Below are positions 17,884 through 27,848 of a stretch of DNA of 64,000 nucleotides, in pieces. The translations under genes were made by a program, and so were the position numbers. The notes below the pieces were generated by a model. The model saw nothing but the letters and a program-made list of their open reading frames with translations. It was not told the origin of the DNA and searched no databases. Origin of the DNA: Aquimarina sp. BL5 (GTDB lineage: Bacteria > Bacteroidota > Bacteroidia > Flavobacteriales > Flavobacteriaceae); assembly GCF_003443675.1 (NCBI RefSeq), contig NZ_CP031963.1:5492501-5556500 (forward strand), given 5' to 3'. How positions within the stretch are numbered: position 1 is the stretch's first letter; each line of letters opens with the position of its first letter.

Positions 17884-20208
17884 ATGATCATCAAACTATT
17901 ATTATTTTTCCAAGGATTCAGTGTTTGGTTTAAAAACCTTTTAAGAGAATTAACTAATAATATGATTAGTATTTTTTTTATTGGGGCTGTTTATCTAGCA
18001 CTATGGCATTTTCCTCAAACGGTAGACCTATTGTTGATTCTTAATCAAGCAGATACTTTTTTGTTAGAAGTTCCTTTATATTTTGCTTTACTTATAACCG
18101 CCGCTTTCTTAATATGGAATGCTCCTAAATACTTTTATTTTCATAATTATAAAGACATTTCTCTTTCTAATCTCATAGGTTTTATTCCTAATCAACATTA
18201 TAAATTTCAGGATAGAAGTGAGTCCGCTAGTTATCCTTATATGACCAGAATTCATATGAGAAAAACAGTTCCAAGAATTCTTGCTATTCTATTATTAGCA
18301 ATATCAGCACTTAGTATTCTTAATGCAATGGAGTTATTTGGTTTGGAAAATACCTATACAAAGTTTCTAGACCCAACAAATACTTTAATTCTGATTATAT
18401 TTTTATTGTTATTGTTATCTGAACCTAAATTGTATAAAGTACTAAAAGGTTTTCTTAATCAGAGTTCTAAAACAACGATTGTTTTTTTTGGTGTATCTAT
18501 TGGATTAATGCTTTTAATTATATCATTAGGAACCTTAAATACACAGGCTGAGAAAGATTTAGGCAATCTGTTTCTTTCTAATTGTGCTTTGGCACTTTTG
18601 TTTTCTTCCTTATCGTTTAATAGTTATAGATTTCTTAATGGTTTTCCTAAGAAACTGTTTTATGGGATGATTATATCATCTGGATTTATATTGTTGGTTA
18701 TATTTTTAATTCTAAATTTCTACCCTAATCTAGCGACTGGAGTTAATCCTTTATCTATCTTGATTCTTTCTTTGTTAAGTCTTTTTATGATTTGTTTTGT
18801 ATTAATTTTAATGGGGAAAAAGATTAAGTTGCCACTTCTTTCTATTGTTACTGTATTTTGTGTTTTTTCTGCTAGGTTTTTTTCGGATACGTCGGATCAT
18901 TATCAACTCAACTTAAAAGAAACTACAGCCCTTAGACTGCCGTTAGACACTTATATTTATCATTGGCTAAAGAGTAGGGAAGAGATTATTAAAAATAATG
19001 ACAAAGCTTTTCCAATTATCATGGTTTCTGCAGAAGGAGGAGGATCTAGAGCTGGGCTTTGGTCATTTTTGGTGCATAGTTATTTATATGAAAAGTCTAA
19101 TGGAATCTATTTCGAAGAAAATTTACTTTCATTAACAGGTGCTTCGGGAGGAAGTGTAGGCAATTCTATGTTTTTTGCAGAAGCAAGAAATACCAGCCTC
19201 AATGGTAAAAAGTCTAATTTTAAGATTACTGAAGATACAGAATACCCTGATCTGAAATATAAAGCTAGTATTATATATAAAGAAAACTATCTATCAGTAG
19301 CACTACTTTCTTTACTAGGACGAGATTTATTTAAAGAGGTTACTAGCCTTTTTAGCTTTAAAAATAGAGGACAGTTATTAGAAGAACAATGGATCCAGAC
19401 TCATGAAAAGTATTTTCATGATCAAAAAGGGCGAAATATTCTTGATAAAGAGTTTTTATCATTTTATCAAAATATTATAAGTGATAATATGGATACTACC
19501 AATAAGCAAATTCCACCATTGTTATTAATTAATACGACGCATACACAAACCGGAAATTATAATATTATAAGTCCAGTAAGATATTCTCATTTAAGACCAT
19601 TGACTGGGATGAATGATTTTTTGGATAATATGCAATCCAGTTATCCTAACAATTCTATCGCACTTTCTACGGCTATGCGTATTAATGCCAGTTTCCCCTA
19701 TATAACCCCAGTAGGTGAAGTTAGAAAGATTATGGAAACGGATGAATCAAAGTCTGATCAATATGCGGATGCTGGATATTATGACAATATTGGAGGTAGA
19801 GTATCTAGAGGTATAGAAGAGGTATTAAAAACAGTATTGAATGATTCCTTTCCTTCTCTAAAGGAAAAAGTGAAAATTAAACATTTGGTTATAGCCAATG
19901 AAGAAGAACGTAAAATCGCTAAAACAAGTACACAATTTGAAGCTCCATTAACTACATTAAGAAATGTACGATATGGACATACTCAGGAAATTTTGAAGAG
20001 ATTAGAAAGTGATTATATTATTAATCTAAAACAAACTAAGATAACGCCGCCTTCTATGTCGCTATTATCTAATGATATGGATAAAGAAAAATTAACTATA
20101 AAACCGGTTTTACCTCTTGGACGTTATTTATCTACCATTGCAATTCGGTCTATGGAGGCTCGATTAGATGAAGTTAGTAAAGAATTGGATTTAATTATAG
20201 AAGAATAA
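17884..20208 (+). CDS. Polytopic membrane protein with patatin-like phospholipase domain
   Basis: About the first 330 residues contain roughly eight to ten hydrophobic helices. The rest is a patatin-like lipid acyl hydrolase. The oxyanion loop is EGGGSRAG, the nucleophile elbow is GASGGS with Ser421, and the dyad partner is Asp629 in DAGYYDNIGG. The catalytic domain should face the cytoplasm or periplasm at the membrane and hydrolyse lipids; the substrate is unknown. The frame opens with TTG at 17875; ATG at 17884 (774 aa) is preferred and is used for residue numbers. The membrane portion makes this much longer than a plain patatin. Confidence 0.8.
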   Translation: MIIKLLLFFQGFSVWFKNLLRELTNNMISIFFIGAVYLALWHFPQTVDLLLILNQADTFLLEVPLYFALLITAAFLIWNAPKYFYFHNYKDISLSNLIGFIPNQHYKFQDRSESASYPYMTRIHMRKTVPRILAILLLAISALSILNAMELFGLENTYTKFLDPTNTLILIIFLLLLLSEPKLYKVLKGFLNQSSKTTIVFFGVSIGLMLLIISLGTLNTQAEKDLGNLFLSNCALALLFSSLSFNSYRFLNGFPKKLFYGMIISSGFILLVIFLILNFYPNLATGVNPLSILILSLLSLFMICFVLILMGKKIKLPLLSIVTVFCVFSARFFSDTSDHYQLNLKETTALRLPLDTYIYHWLKSREEIIKNNDKAFPIIMVSAEGGGSRAGLWSFLVHSYLYEKSNGIYFEENLLSLTGASGGSVGNSMFFAEARNTSLNGKKSNFKITEDTEYPDLKYKASIIYKENYLSVALLSLLGRDLFKEVTSLFSFKNRGQLLEEQWIQTHEKYFHDQKGRNILDKEFLSFYQNIISDNMDTTNKQIPPLLLINTTHTQTGNYNIISPVRYSHLRPLTGMNDFLDNMQSSYPNNSIALSTAMRINASFPYITPVGEVRKIMETDESKSDQYADAGYYDNIGGRVSRGIEEVLKTVLNDSFPSLKEKVKIKHLVIANEEERKIAKTSTQFEAPLTTLRNVRYGHTQEILKRLESDYIINLKQTKITPPSMSLLSNDMDKEKLTIKPVLPLGRYLSTIAIRSMEARLDEVSKELDLIIEE

Positions 20209-20260
20209 AGCCATTTGTCATTTTTTTTTGTATTTTTGTCGTGATAAATTCATTTGTATT

Positions 20261-20713
20261 ATGAGCGCAGTAACCCCATTAGATTACGATGGTTTAGAAA
20301 GTGAAGGTTTGTTAAGGTATCTTAATTTGGATATTCCTCTACATAATATTTACGATTTTATAGAATTATCTCGTAATGGGATAGATAAAAGAGCATTGGT
20401 ACATCTTGCAAAAACGATTGATTTCGACCTAAGTGAATTAGCACATGTTTTGCATTTATCTGAACGTACTATACAACGCTATGAATTAAATAAGAAATTG
20501 AGTACGGAGGCAAGTGCCAAAGCACTACAATTAGCTAAGCTTTATGCTAGAGGAGAGAATATTTTTGGTGATTTGGATCGTTTTAAGAGATGGATGGAAC
20601 ATCCTAATATAGCATTAGCAACTAAAAAACCCAAAGAACTTCTGGATACTACATTTGGATTTCAATTATTAAATGAAGAGTTAGTTCGTATAGAGCACGG
20701 AATTTTTGCATAA
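20261..20713 (+). CDS. Xre/ParS-type antitoxin
   Basis: This is the antitoxin of a type II Xre/RES toxin-antitoxin pair. The frame is open from 20228, but the ATG at 20261 (MSAVTPLDYDG, 150 aa) is the natural start. A helix-turn-helix segment (LSELAHVLHLSERTIQRYEL) lies in the middle. The C-terminal DUF2384-like toxin-binding domain (ARGENIFGDLDRFKRWMEHP to the end) includes the family's usual W and terminal hydrophobic residues. It should bind both the toxin and its own promoter. A TATTTTTG element (20231-20238) is a possible -7 box. The stop codon overlaps the toxin start (TAATG). Confidence 0.88.
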   Translation: MSAVTPLDYDGLESEGLLRYLNLDIPLHNIYDFIELSRNGIDKRALVHLAKTIDFDLSELAHVLHLSERTIQRYELNKKLSTEASAKALQLAKLYARGENIFGDLDRFKRWMEHPNIALATKKPKELLDTTFGFQLLNEELVRIEHGIFA

Positions 20714-21168
20714 TGCTGGTATATAGAATTGCAAAACAAAAGTATATAAAAGACTTAACTGGTATTGGAGCAAAAACCGTTGGTGGTAGATGGAATCCCA
20801 AAGGAGTTGCAGTTTTATATACAAGTACTACTGTTGCTCTTTCTGTTCTCGAAGTACTGGCTCACCTCCCGGCAGCATATTTTCCTGATAATATGGCAAT
20901 TGCTACGATAGAATTACCTGATGAATTGACTTCTACCATAGATATTAAGGAATTACCTAAGGACTGGAATAAAATCCCTCCATCTACAGGAATTCAACAT
21001 TTTGCAATGAATTGGATATCAGAGAATATTCAATTAGGATTAAAGGTCCCTAGTATTATTGTGCCTAGAGAACAAAATCTTCTTATTAATCCTTTGCATC
21101 CGGATTTTAATTTAGTAAAACTGATCGAAATAGAACCCTTTAGTTTTGATACTCGTTTGTTAAAGTAG
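20713..21168 (+). CDS. RES-domain toxin
   Basis: This 151-aa protein has the RES layout: an early Arg in MLVYRIAKQKY, then GGRWNPKG, VLYTSTTVALSVLEVLAHL and a late PSIIVPREQNLLINPLHPDF. RES toxins such as MbcT and ParT act on NAD+ or modify host enzymes using NAD+. The start codon overlaps the antitoxin stop by 1 nt, as expected for a co-translated pair. All key motif regions look intact, so the toxin is probably functional (inference). Confidence 0.9.
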   Translation: MLVYRIAKQKYIKDLTGIGAKTVGGRWNPKGVAVLYTSTTVALSVLEVLAHLPAAYFPDNMAIATIELPDELTSTIDIKELPKDWNKIPPSTGIQHFAMNWISENIQLGLKVPSIIVPREQNLLINPLHPDFNLVKLIEIEPFSFDTRLLK

Positions 21169-21472
21169 ATTTAGGGATGTATTGATCGTACAATGTTTTT
21201 AATTAAGCTAATGAATATCAGCTTTTAGAATAGAATCTCCTTGTAATTCTGATGATTTAAACTTAATATTTTGTTAATAAACAAAGTTTTGATGAGCACT
21301 AAGTGTTGTTAGTCAATAGCTTGTGTTTGTTTTCTGTGTTGTTATAAGTTAAATTTTTATAAAGAATTTCCTACATTTTTACAATTTATATATCTTGCCG
21401 GGTTCGATATGAGTAACGAATCCTCAATTTATACGTCATATTCAAAAGAACTAAACTTAATTTACTAATAAA
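21169..21472. other. Intergenic region before the M13 peptidase
   Basis: About 300 AT-rich bases separate the toxin stop from the M13 peptidase start. AAGCT-N10-AGCTT near 21206 is a weak hairpin without a T-tract. I see no gene or clear promoter. Confidence 0.35.
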
Positions 21473-23557
21473 ATGATTAAAAAAATGAGAAAAGTGTATT
21501 TTTTGGCAGTATTCATAATTGCTTTCGCAAGTTGCAAGAATGAAGCCAAGAAAGATGGTGAAAATCAACAGGAAACAATAGCAGAGGTAGAAAAAATACC
21601 AGGTATTGTTTTGGATAATATGGATACAAGTATTAGTCCAAAAGAAGATTTTTACAACTACGTTAACGGTAGTTGGATGAAAAATACAGAAATTCCAGAA
21701 GATAGAACTCGATGGGGAGGTTTTGGTGTATTAAGAAAAAAGACAGACTATGATGTACTCGAGATTCTGGAAAAAGCAAAGTCTAGTGGTAAATATGCTG
21801 CAGGAACAGATCAATATAAAGCTTTATTGATTTATGAATCTATTATGGATACTGTGGGCAGAGATAAAGCAGGTGTGACCCCATTACAGCCTACTTTGGA
21901 TAAAATAGCAGGCATAAAGAATTTAAGTGACCTACAAACAGTTTTGGCTACAGAAATAGGAGCTTCAGCTCCATTTGCAGGATTAGTTTCTTTTCCTAAC
22001 CTAAGTAACAGTGAGATCAATGCTCCATATATAGCTACCGGAGGATTAGGGTTACCGGATCGTGATTATTATTTAGATCAAGATGAAAAATCTATCGAAA
22101 TCAGAACTCAATATGTTGATCATATTACTAGAATGCTTCAGTATATAGGAGAAACTGAGAAACAGGCTCGTAAAAATGCAGAAACTATTTTAGCAATAGA
22201 GACTAAGTTAGCAGAACCGCGATTAGACAAAGTTCAGAGTAGAGATACTAGAAACTTTAATAACCCGAGATCAATGGAGCAACTTTCAGAAATGACTTCG
22301 TCTATTGATTGGAATAAATTGATGAAAGATATAGGTGTGAAAAAGCAATTAGATTCAGTAATTGTGATGCAACCTAAATACATGAAAGAACTACAAAACG
22401 TTCTTAAAGGAACAAGTATTGAAGATCTTAAAACAGTAATGCGTTGGTCTACATTAAATGATGCTGCAGGAGCACTTTCTACAGAAATAGAAAAAGCAAA
22501 CTGGGATTTTTATAGCAAAACACTTAATGGTGCAATTAAACAAAGACCTATGGAAGAAAGAGCTCTAGCAAGAGTTAACGGTTCTGTAGGAGAAGCAATC
22601 GGACAATTATATGTAGATGCTAAGTTTCCGCCAGAAGCGAAAGCAAAAGCTGAGAAGATGATTGGTAATGTAATTAAAGCATACCAGAAAAGAATCGAAG
22701 TGCTGGATTGGATGAGTGATAGTACGAAAACCAAAGCTATTCAGAAATTAGATAAATTTACAGTAAAAATTGGATATCCAGATGAGTGGGAAGATTATTC
22801 TACTCTTGATGTGAAGGATGGAAACTCATATTTTGAAAATATGATGGCAGTTTCAGAATGGGGATTCAAGAAAAATATAAATGAAATTGGAGAACCTGTT
22901 GATAAAACTGAATGGGGAATGTCTCCTCAAACAGTAAATGCGTATTTTAATCCATTGTTTAATGAGATTGTATTCCCGGCTGCAATTTTACAACCTCCGT
23001 TCTATAACTATACTGCAGACGAAGCAGTTAATTATGGCGGAATTGGAGCAGTAATAGGTCATGAAATATCACATGCTTTTGATGATTCTGGTGCGCGTTT
23101 TGACGCAGAAGGTAATCTTTCTAACTGGTGGACAGATAATGATCTTAAACAGTTTACAGAAAGAGGAGGAGCACTTGCAGAGCAATATAGCGCTATAGAA
23201 GTACTAGATAGTGTATTTATTAATGGTAAGTTCACTCTTGGAGAAAATATTGGAGACCTAGGTGGAGTATTAGGAGCTTATGATGGACTACAAATGCATT
23301 TAACTGAAAATGGTCGACCTGAAGATATAGATGGGTTTACTCCAGAGCAACGATTCTTTATGTCTTGGGCTACTGTGTGGAGAACTAAGATTAGAGAAGA
23401 TGCATTAAGAACGCAGATTAAGACAGATCCTCATTCTCCAGGAACAACTAGAGCGATACAGCCTTTATTAAACGTTCAGGCATTTTATGATGCTTTTGAT
23501 ATTAAAGAAGGGGATAAGATGTATTTAGCTCCTGAGAAACGAGTGAATATTTGGTAA
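21473..23557 (+). CDS. M13 family zinc metallopeptidase (PepO/neprilysin type), lipoprotein
   Basis: This 694-aa protein starts with a lipoprotein signal peptide whose lipobox is IAFASC; the true start may be MRKVYFLAV, four codons in. The M13 N-terminal domain begins DTSISPKEDFYNYVNGSW. The zinc site is His530-Glu-Ile-Ser-His534 (GHEISHAFDD), with third ligand Glu591 in ENIGDLGG. NAYFNPLFNEIVFPAAILQ is the usual family substrate-binding stretch. It should cleave oligopeptides in the periplasm or at the cell surface. It is transcribed alone and ends at a strong terminator. Confidence 0.94.
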   Translation: MIKKMRKVYFLAVFIIAFASCKNEAKKDGENQQETIAEVEKIPGIVLDNMDTSISPKEDFYNYVNGSWMKNTEIPEDRTRWGGFGVLRKKTDYDVLEILEKAKSSGKYAAGTDQYKALLIYESIMDTVGRDKAGVTPLQPTLDKIAGIKNLSDLQTVLATEIGASAPFAGLVSFPNLSNSEINAPYIATGGLGLPDRDYYLDQDEKSIEIRTQYVDHITRMLQYIGETEKQARKNAETILAIETKLAEPRLDKVQSRDTRNFNNPRSMEQLSEMTSSIDWNKLMKDIGVKKQLDSVIVMQPKYMKELQNVLKGTSIEDLKTVMRWSTLNDAAGALSTEIEKANWDFYSKTLNGAIKQRPMEERALARVNGSVGEAIGQLYVDAKFPPEAKAKAEKMIGNVIKAYQKRIEVLDWMSDSTKTKAIQKLDKFTVKIGYPDEWEDYSTLDVKDGNSYFENMMAVSEWGFKKNINEIGEPVDKTEWGMSPQTVNAYFNPLFNEIVFPAAILQPPFYNYTADEAVNYGGIGAVIGHEISHAFDDSGARFDAEGNLSNWWTDNDLKQFTERGGALAEQYSAIEVLDSVFINGKFTLGENIGDLGGVLGAYDGLQMHLTENGRPEDIDGFTPEQRFFMSWATVWRTKIREDALRTQIKTDPHSPGTTRAIQPLLNVQAFYDAFDIKEGDKMYLAPEKRVNIW

Positions 23558-23581
23558 ATAACCAATATGCTAAGAATAATA

Positions 23582-23610
23582 AAAAAAAGCCCTGTTTTCA
23601 GGGCTTTTTT
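23582..23610. terminator. Bidirectional intrinsic terminator
   Basis: An A-run, a stem AAGCCCTG / CAGGGCTT with a TTTT loop, and a T-run lie between two convergent genes. It can serve both the M13 peptidase (plus) and the gene at 23621-24265 (minus). Confidence 0.9.
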
Positions 23611-23620
23611 TTATATAGTC

Positions 23621-24265
23621 TTAATTTTCTTTTATTTCATTCATCAATAAAAAAGCATCATTCACATATTCTTTTTCTAGAAATAAAGTAAAATAATTAG
23701 AAGTAGATATAATTTCAAAAACCGGAATACCTTCATACGCTAGAAGCTTAAATATATAAAAGTATAGTCCAATAGATCTAGCACTATCATCTGGAAGTGC
23801 AATGGACATAGAAGATAAATTGTCGGCGACAGAAATACAGGTTTCATCCTTAAAATGATCCTCTACAATTTCTTTTAAAGACGAGGATACTAGTATATTA
23901 CTTTCTTGGAAATTGCTAGAATACGTGAAATAAGTTTTTGTTTTATCCTTTACAGTATTTAATAGATTAGATTGACTTGTAAGAATAGTATTCGAATTCA
24001 GAAAAGTATATTCAGTAATCCCGGATCGTACTACTATATCTCCTAAACTACCTAGGTTCTCAGAATGTTTAATCCTTTTGGGATGATATCTACGTAATGC
24101 CATTACGATAGATCCTGGTTTTACAGGTTTTCGCATTTCTTTTTCTACCTGAGGTAATAAGTCCGTAGCAAGAGAACTAAAATTAATGATATCTCTAGAT
24201 AATGCATCTTCTAAAAATGGTTGATGCCTAAGTATATTGTGAACACAATCTGTTATAGTTTTCAT
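23621..24265 (-). CDS. ACT-like protein divergent from aspartate kinase
   Basis: This 214-aa protein has a helical N-terminal third (MKTITDCVHNILRHQPFLED, then SIVMALRRYHPKR). The rest looks like two ACT-like alpha/beta repeats, the second with AYEGIPVFEIISTSNYFTLFLEKE, a pattern close to the regulatory ACT repeats of aspartate kinases. It is divergent from lysC with about 100 nt between them, so a regulatory link to amino-acid biosynthesis is plausible (inference). It has no catalytic kinase domain. Confidence 0.6.
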   Translation of the reverse strand: MKTITDCVHNILRHQPFLEDALSRDIINFSSLATDLLPQVEKEMRKPVKPGSIVMALRRYHPKRIKHSENLGSLGDIVVRSGITEYTFLNSNTILTSQSNLLNTVKDKTKTYFTYSSNFQESNILVSSSLKEIVEDHFKDETCISVADNLSSMSIALPDDSARSIGLYFYIFKLLAYEGIPVFEIISTSNYFTLFLEKEYVNDAFLLMNEIKEN

Positions 24266-24369
24266 TTTGTTAGATATTTAACACATTGTGTAAATATATA
24301 CTTTTTTGATGAAAATATTTATTTTTTATGTGCTATTGTTTAATTATGTACTGTCAAAAAGATAATGCG

Positions 24370-25701
24370 ATGAAGATTTTAAAATTTGGAGGAACTTCTG
24401 TTGGATCTGTAGTGAATTTATACAGAGTAAAAGATATTCTTATTAGTGATAATGATCAAAAGATTGTAGTATGTTCTGCAATGTCTGGAGTAACGGATCA
24501 ATTAGTAAATTTGGTGGCTTATATCAAATTAAAGGATGCGGAGGCAATTACCAGAAATCTGCATAAATTAGAAAGTAAGCACATAGAAGTTATCGATGAA
24601 TTGATCGAAGATACTGAATTAAGAAATAACCTTAAGGATGGAGTATCGTCCATGATCACTGAGATGTTAGAACTATCAAATCAGGAATATTCTGAAGTTT
24701 TAGACGCCACAGTATTAACTTTTGGAGAAACACTGTTAACTTATATTTTTTCAAACTTTTTAAATGCTACTGGAGTTACTAATAAGTTGATTAGCGCTAA
24801 GGAGTTCATGAATGTGGATAATGCAGATAATCCTAATATTCAGAAAGTTTCTGAAAAACTTAACGAAATTTTGGATACCAATCCTGCTGATATATATATT
24901 ACTCAAGGATTTGTTTGTAAAGATCATTTAAATCAATTAAGTACATTAAAAAGAGGAGGAAGCGATTATACGGCAACTATAATTGGTGCGGCATTAAATG
25001 CAAATGAGATACAGATTTGGACTGATATTGATGGATTACATAATAATGATCCTAGATATGTTGAAGGCACAAATCCAATATCTCACCTTACTTACAATGA
25101 GGCAGCAGAATTAGCTTATTTTGGAGCTAAAATTTTACATCCACAAACAGTATCTCCTGTAGTAGATATGGATATTCCTGTATTATTAAAAAACACATTT
25201 GACCCAGAAGCTTCTGGTACCGTTATTTCAAATAAAACATATAGAAAAGGTTTAAAAGCAATTTCTGCCAAAGACGGTATTACAGCCATTAAGATTAAAT
25301 CAAACAGGATGTTAATGGCGCATGGATACCTTAGAAGAATTTTTGAAGTGTTTGATAATTATCATACATCAATCGATATGATTACTACTTCAGAAATTGC
25401 CATTTCTTTGACAATAGATAATACTACGTATATAGATGAAATTGTAAAAGAAATAGAAGGATATGCAGAAGTAACTGTAGAGCAAAATCATAGTATCATC
25501 TGTGTTGTAGGTGAATCCGTTATTAATGATAAAAACTCCCATAAACTTTTTGAAATATTAAATTATATACCGGTTAGAATGATTTCTTATGGAGGAAGTA
25601 ATAATAATATTTCCATTCTTGTAGAAACGAAAGACAAAATACCAACCCTTAGGTTTTTAAATGAGAAATTGTTTCTTACTCATCAAGAAGCTGTTCTTTA
25701 A
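24370..25701 (+). CDS. lysC: Aspartate kinase
   Basis: Aspartate kinase phosphorylates aspartate, the first step towards lysine, threonine and methionine. I use the ATG at 24370 because it places KILKFGGTSVGS at the N-terminus as usual; the frame is open 14 codons further upstream. Other signatures are TLKRGGSDYTATIIGAAL and WTDIDGLHNNDPR. The C-terminal ~150 residues form the paired ACT region, with SIDMITTSEIAISLTID, that mediates feedback control. There is no homoserine dehydrogenase domain, so the enzyme is monofunctional (443 aa). Confidence 0.95.
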   Translation: MKILKFGGTSVGSVVNLYRVKDILISDNDQKIVVCSAMSGVTDQLVNLVAYIKLKDAEAITRNLHKLESKHIEVIDELIEDTELRNNLKDGVSSMITEMLELSNQEYSEVLDATVLTFGETLLTYIFSNFLNATGVTNKLISAKEFMNVDNADNPNIQKVSEKLNEILDTNPADIYITQGFVCKDHLNQLSTLKRGGSDYTATIIGAALNANEIQIWTDIDGLHNNDPRYVEGTNPISHLTYNEAAELAYFGAKILHPQTVSPVVDMDIPVLLKNTFDPEASGTVISNKTYRKGLKAISAKDGITAIKIKSNRMLMAHGYLRRIFEVFDNYHTSIDMITTSEIAISLTIDNTTYIDEIVKEIEGYAEVTVEQNHSIICVVGESVINDKNSHKLFEILNYIPVRMISYGGSNNNISILVETKDKIPTLRFLNEKLFLTHQEAVL

Positions 25702-25812
25702 ATTGTTTGTTATGTATGCATGATGAGTAAAAAGTGAGAGTGCTTAGCGGTCTATATCGATTTCTATAGCCAGTAAAAGAACTCCACTTGGATTAAAATT
25801 CTTATTTTTACT

Positions 25813-25846
25813 AAATCCCAGCAGATAAACATGTTGGGATTTTTTA
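25813..25846 (+). terminator. Probable intrinsic terminator downstream of lysC
   Basis: AAATCCCAGCA pairs with TGTTGGGATTT (one G-T pair) around an 8-nt loop, followed by a T-run. It lies 111 nt after the lysC stop. Confidence 0.7.
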
Positions 25847-25914
25847 AAGAATTATAGGGTATTTCATTAATTAACTGTTTTATATATAGAAACAAGAAAT
25901 ATAAACCCATTATC

Positions 25915-26016
25915 ATGTTAAAGAGAATTGTTGAAAAATATCGATTAGAAATTGTTTTGTTTGTTTTTTATTCGATCATTGCAGTTGTCTTTATTAAACT
26001 TTTTGTGGTTCAATAA
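25915..26016 (+). CDS. Possible small single-span membrane protein (33 aa)
   Basis: This 34-codon frame encodes a short basic N-terminus (MLKRIVEKYRLE) followed by one hydrophobic segment (IVLFVFYSIIAVVFIKLFVV) and ends in Gln. The charge pattern fits a single-pass membrane microprotein with its N-terminus inside. It lies in an otherwise empty 608-nt gap between lysC and yifB, after the lysC terminator. The frame could arise by chance in AT-rich DNA. Nothing else is seen in 26017-26309. Confidence 0.4.
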   Translation: MLKRIVEKYRLEIVLFVFYSIIAVVFIKLFVVQ

Positions 26017-26309
26017 AATCTTTTGATGCTACCACCAGTTAATGTTTTTTTCTTGATTCATATTTTCTTTCCCGTTATTCATTTCTAATCTCCAGCAGCT
26101 ATTTGTAACCTACTGATAGTTATTTTTTTATGTTTATTCTGTGCTATAGAAATGATAAAGTAATGATGTCCTTTTTTAAAGGGTTTTTAAAATTTATTTA
26201 AAAAACCACGTATTTAGGGGTAACATCTATCCAATTATAAACACGTACTAATGACAGTAGTATTAGATAAAAAAAAGATAATGCTACAGCTTTAATCAAA
26301 ATATAGAAT

Positions 26310-27848
26310 ATGCTTATTAAAGTCTTTGGAAGTGCAGTTTTTGGTGTTGAGGCGACAACAATTACAGTAGAGGTTAATATAGATAAAGGAATAGGATATC
26401 ATTTGGTGGGTTTACCAGATAATGCAATTAAAGAAAGCAGTTTTCGGATTGCAGCAGCATTGCAGAATAACGGATATAAACTTCCAGGCAAGAAAATCAC
26501 GATTAATATGGCTCCTGCTGATCTTAGAAAAGAAGGATCCGCATATGACTTAACATTAGCTTTAGGAATTCTGGCTGCGAGCTCGCAGATTAAAGGAGAG
26601 GATATTGCTGATTATCTAATCATGGGAGAACTTTCTTTGGACGGAAGTCTTCAGCCTATAAAAGGAGCATTGCCAATTGCTATCAAAGGGAGAGAAGAAG
26701 GGTTTAAAGGTTTCATTTTACCTAAACAAAATGCGAAGGAAGCAGCGATAGTGGATAATCTTCAGGTGTATGGAGTGGAAAATATCAAAGAAGTAATTGA
26801 CTTTTTTGATGGAAAAGGAACACTGGAACAAACGATTGTGGATACCCGAGAAGAATTCTTTAAGGAATTAGATAATCCCGAGTTTGATTTTGCAGATGTA
26901 AAAGGACAGGAAAGTATAAAAAGGTGTATGGAGATTGCTGCAGCTGGAGGACATAATATCATTTTAGTAGGACCACCCGGAAGTGGTAAAACCATGCTTA
27001 GCAAACGATTACCTAGTATTTTACCACCAATGTCTTTACAAGAAGCATTAGAAACTACCAAGATTCATAGTGTCGTTGGGAGAATTAAAGATAATGTAGG
27101 ACTTATGGCTCAAAGACCATTTCGAAGTCCGCATCATACAATATCTAATGTTGCATTAGTTGGTGGAGGTAGTTATCCGCAACCAGGAGAAATCTCATTA
27201 TCTCATAACGGAGTTTTGTTTCTGGATGAGCTACCAGAATTTAAAAGAGAAGTACTGGAAGTGATGCGTCAACCATTAGAGGACCGAGAAGTAACGATCT
27301 CCAGAGCAAAGTTTACGGTAACCTATCCATCTAGTTTTATGTTAGTAGCCAGCATGAATCCTAGTCCAGGAGGATATTTTAATGATCCAGATGCACCAGT
27401 TACCTCGTCTCCAGCAGAGATGCAACGATATCTTAGCAAGATTTCTGGGCCGTTATTAGACCGTATTGATATTCATATCGAAGTAACTCCTGTACCTTTT
27501 GATAAATTGAGTGAAGAAAGAAGAGGCGAAAGTAGTGTGGACATTAGAAAAAGAGTAACTATAGCTAGAGATATTCAAACTGCTCGATTTTCTGAATCTC
27601 AAAAAATTCACTACAATGCTCAGATGGGAGTTAAACAAATCCGAAAATATTGTGCATTAGATGATGCATCTAAAGAGTTATTAAAAACAGCTATGGAACG
27701 ATTAAATCTTTCTGCTAGAGCCTATGATAGAATTCTAAAAGTTTCCAGAACAATCGCTGATCTAGAAGGAGCAGAATCCATTAAAGGAAATCATATTTCC
27801 GAAGCAATACAGTATCGCAGTTTAGATCGTGATGGATGGTTGGGGTGA
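26310..27848 (+). CDS. YifB/ComM family Mg-chelatase-like AAA+ ATPase
   Basis: This 512-aa protein has the three parts of the YifB/ComM family: an N-terminal Lon-protease-like fold (residues 1-180, with GLPDNAIKESSFRIAAAL), a Mg-chelatase AAA+ core, and a C-terminal helical domain (about 410-510). The Walker A motif is GPPGSGKT at 221-228 and Walker B is VLFLDELPEF. ComM acts as a branch-migration helicase in natural transformation in Vibrio; the role in Bacteroidota is not established. Length is typical and no frameshift is seen. Confidence 0.93.
   Translation: MLIKVFGSAVFGVEATTITVEVNIDKGIGYHLVGLPDNAIKESSFRIAAALQNNGYKLPGKKITINMAPADLRKEGSAYDLTLALGILAASSQIKGEDIADYLIMGELSLDGSLQPIKGALPIAIKGREEGFKGFILPKQNAKEAAIVDNLQVYGVENIKEVIDFFDGKGTLEQTIVDTREEFFKELDNPEFDFADVKGQESIKRCMEIAAAGGHNIILVGPPGSGKTMLSKRLPSILPPMSLQEALETTKIHSVVGRIKDNVGLMAQRPFRSPHHTISNVALVGGGSYPQPGEISLSHNGVLFLDELPEFKREVLEVMRQPLEDREVTISRAKFTVTYPSSFMLVASMNPSPGGYFNDPDAPVTSSPAEMQRYLSKISGPLLDRIDIHIEVTPVPFDKLSEERRGESSVDIRKRVTIARDIQTARFSESQKIHYNAQMGVKQIRKYCALDDASKELLKTAMERLNLSARAYDRILKVSRTIADLEGAESIKGNHISEAIQYRSLDRDGWLG

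Noticed and set aside
26183..26208. Imperfect GGTTTTTAAA...TTTAAAAAACC repeat before yifB
   Set aside because: AT-only and imperfect; such pairs are expected by chance in this AT-rich sequence.
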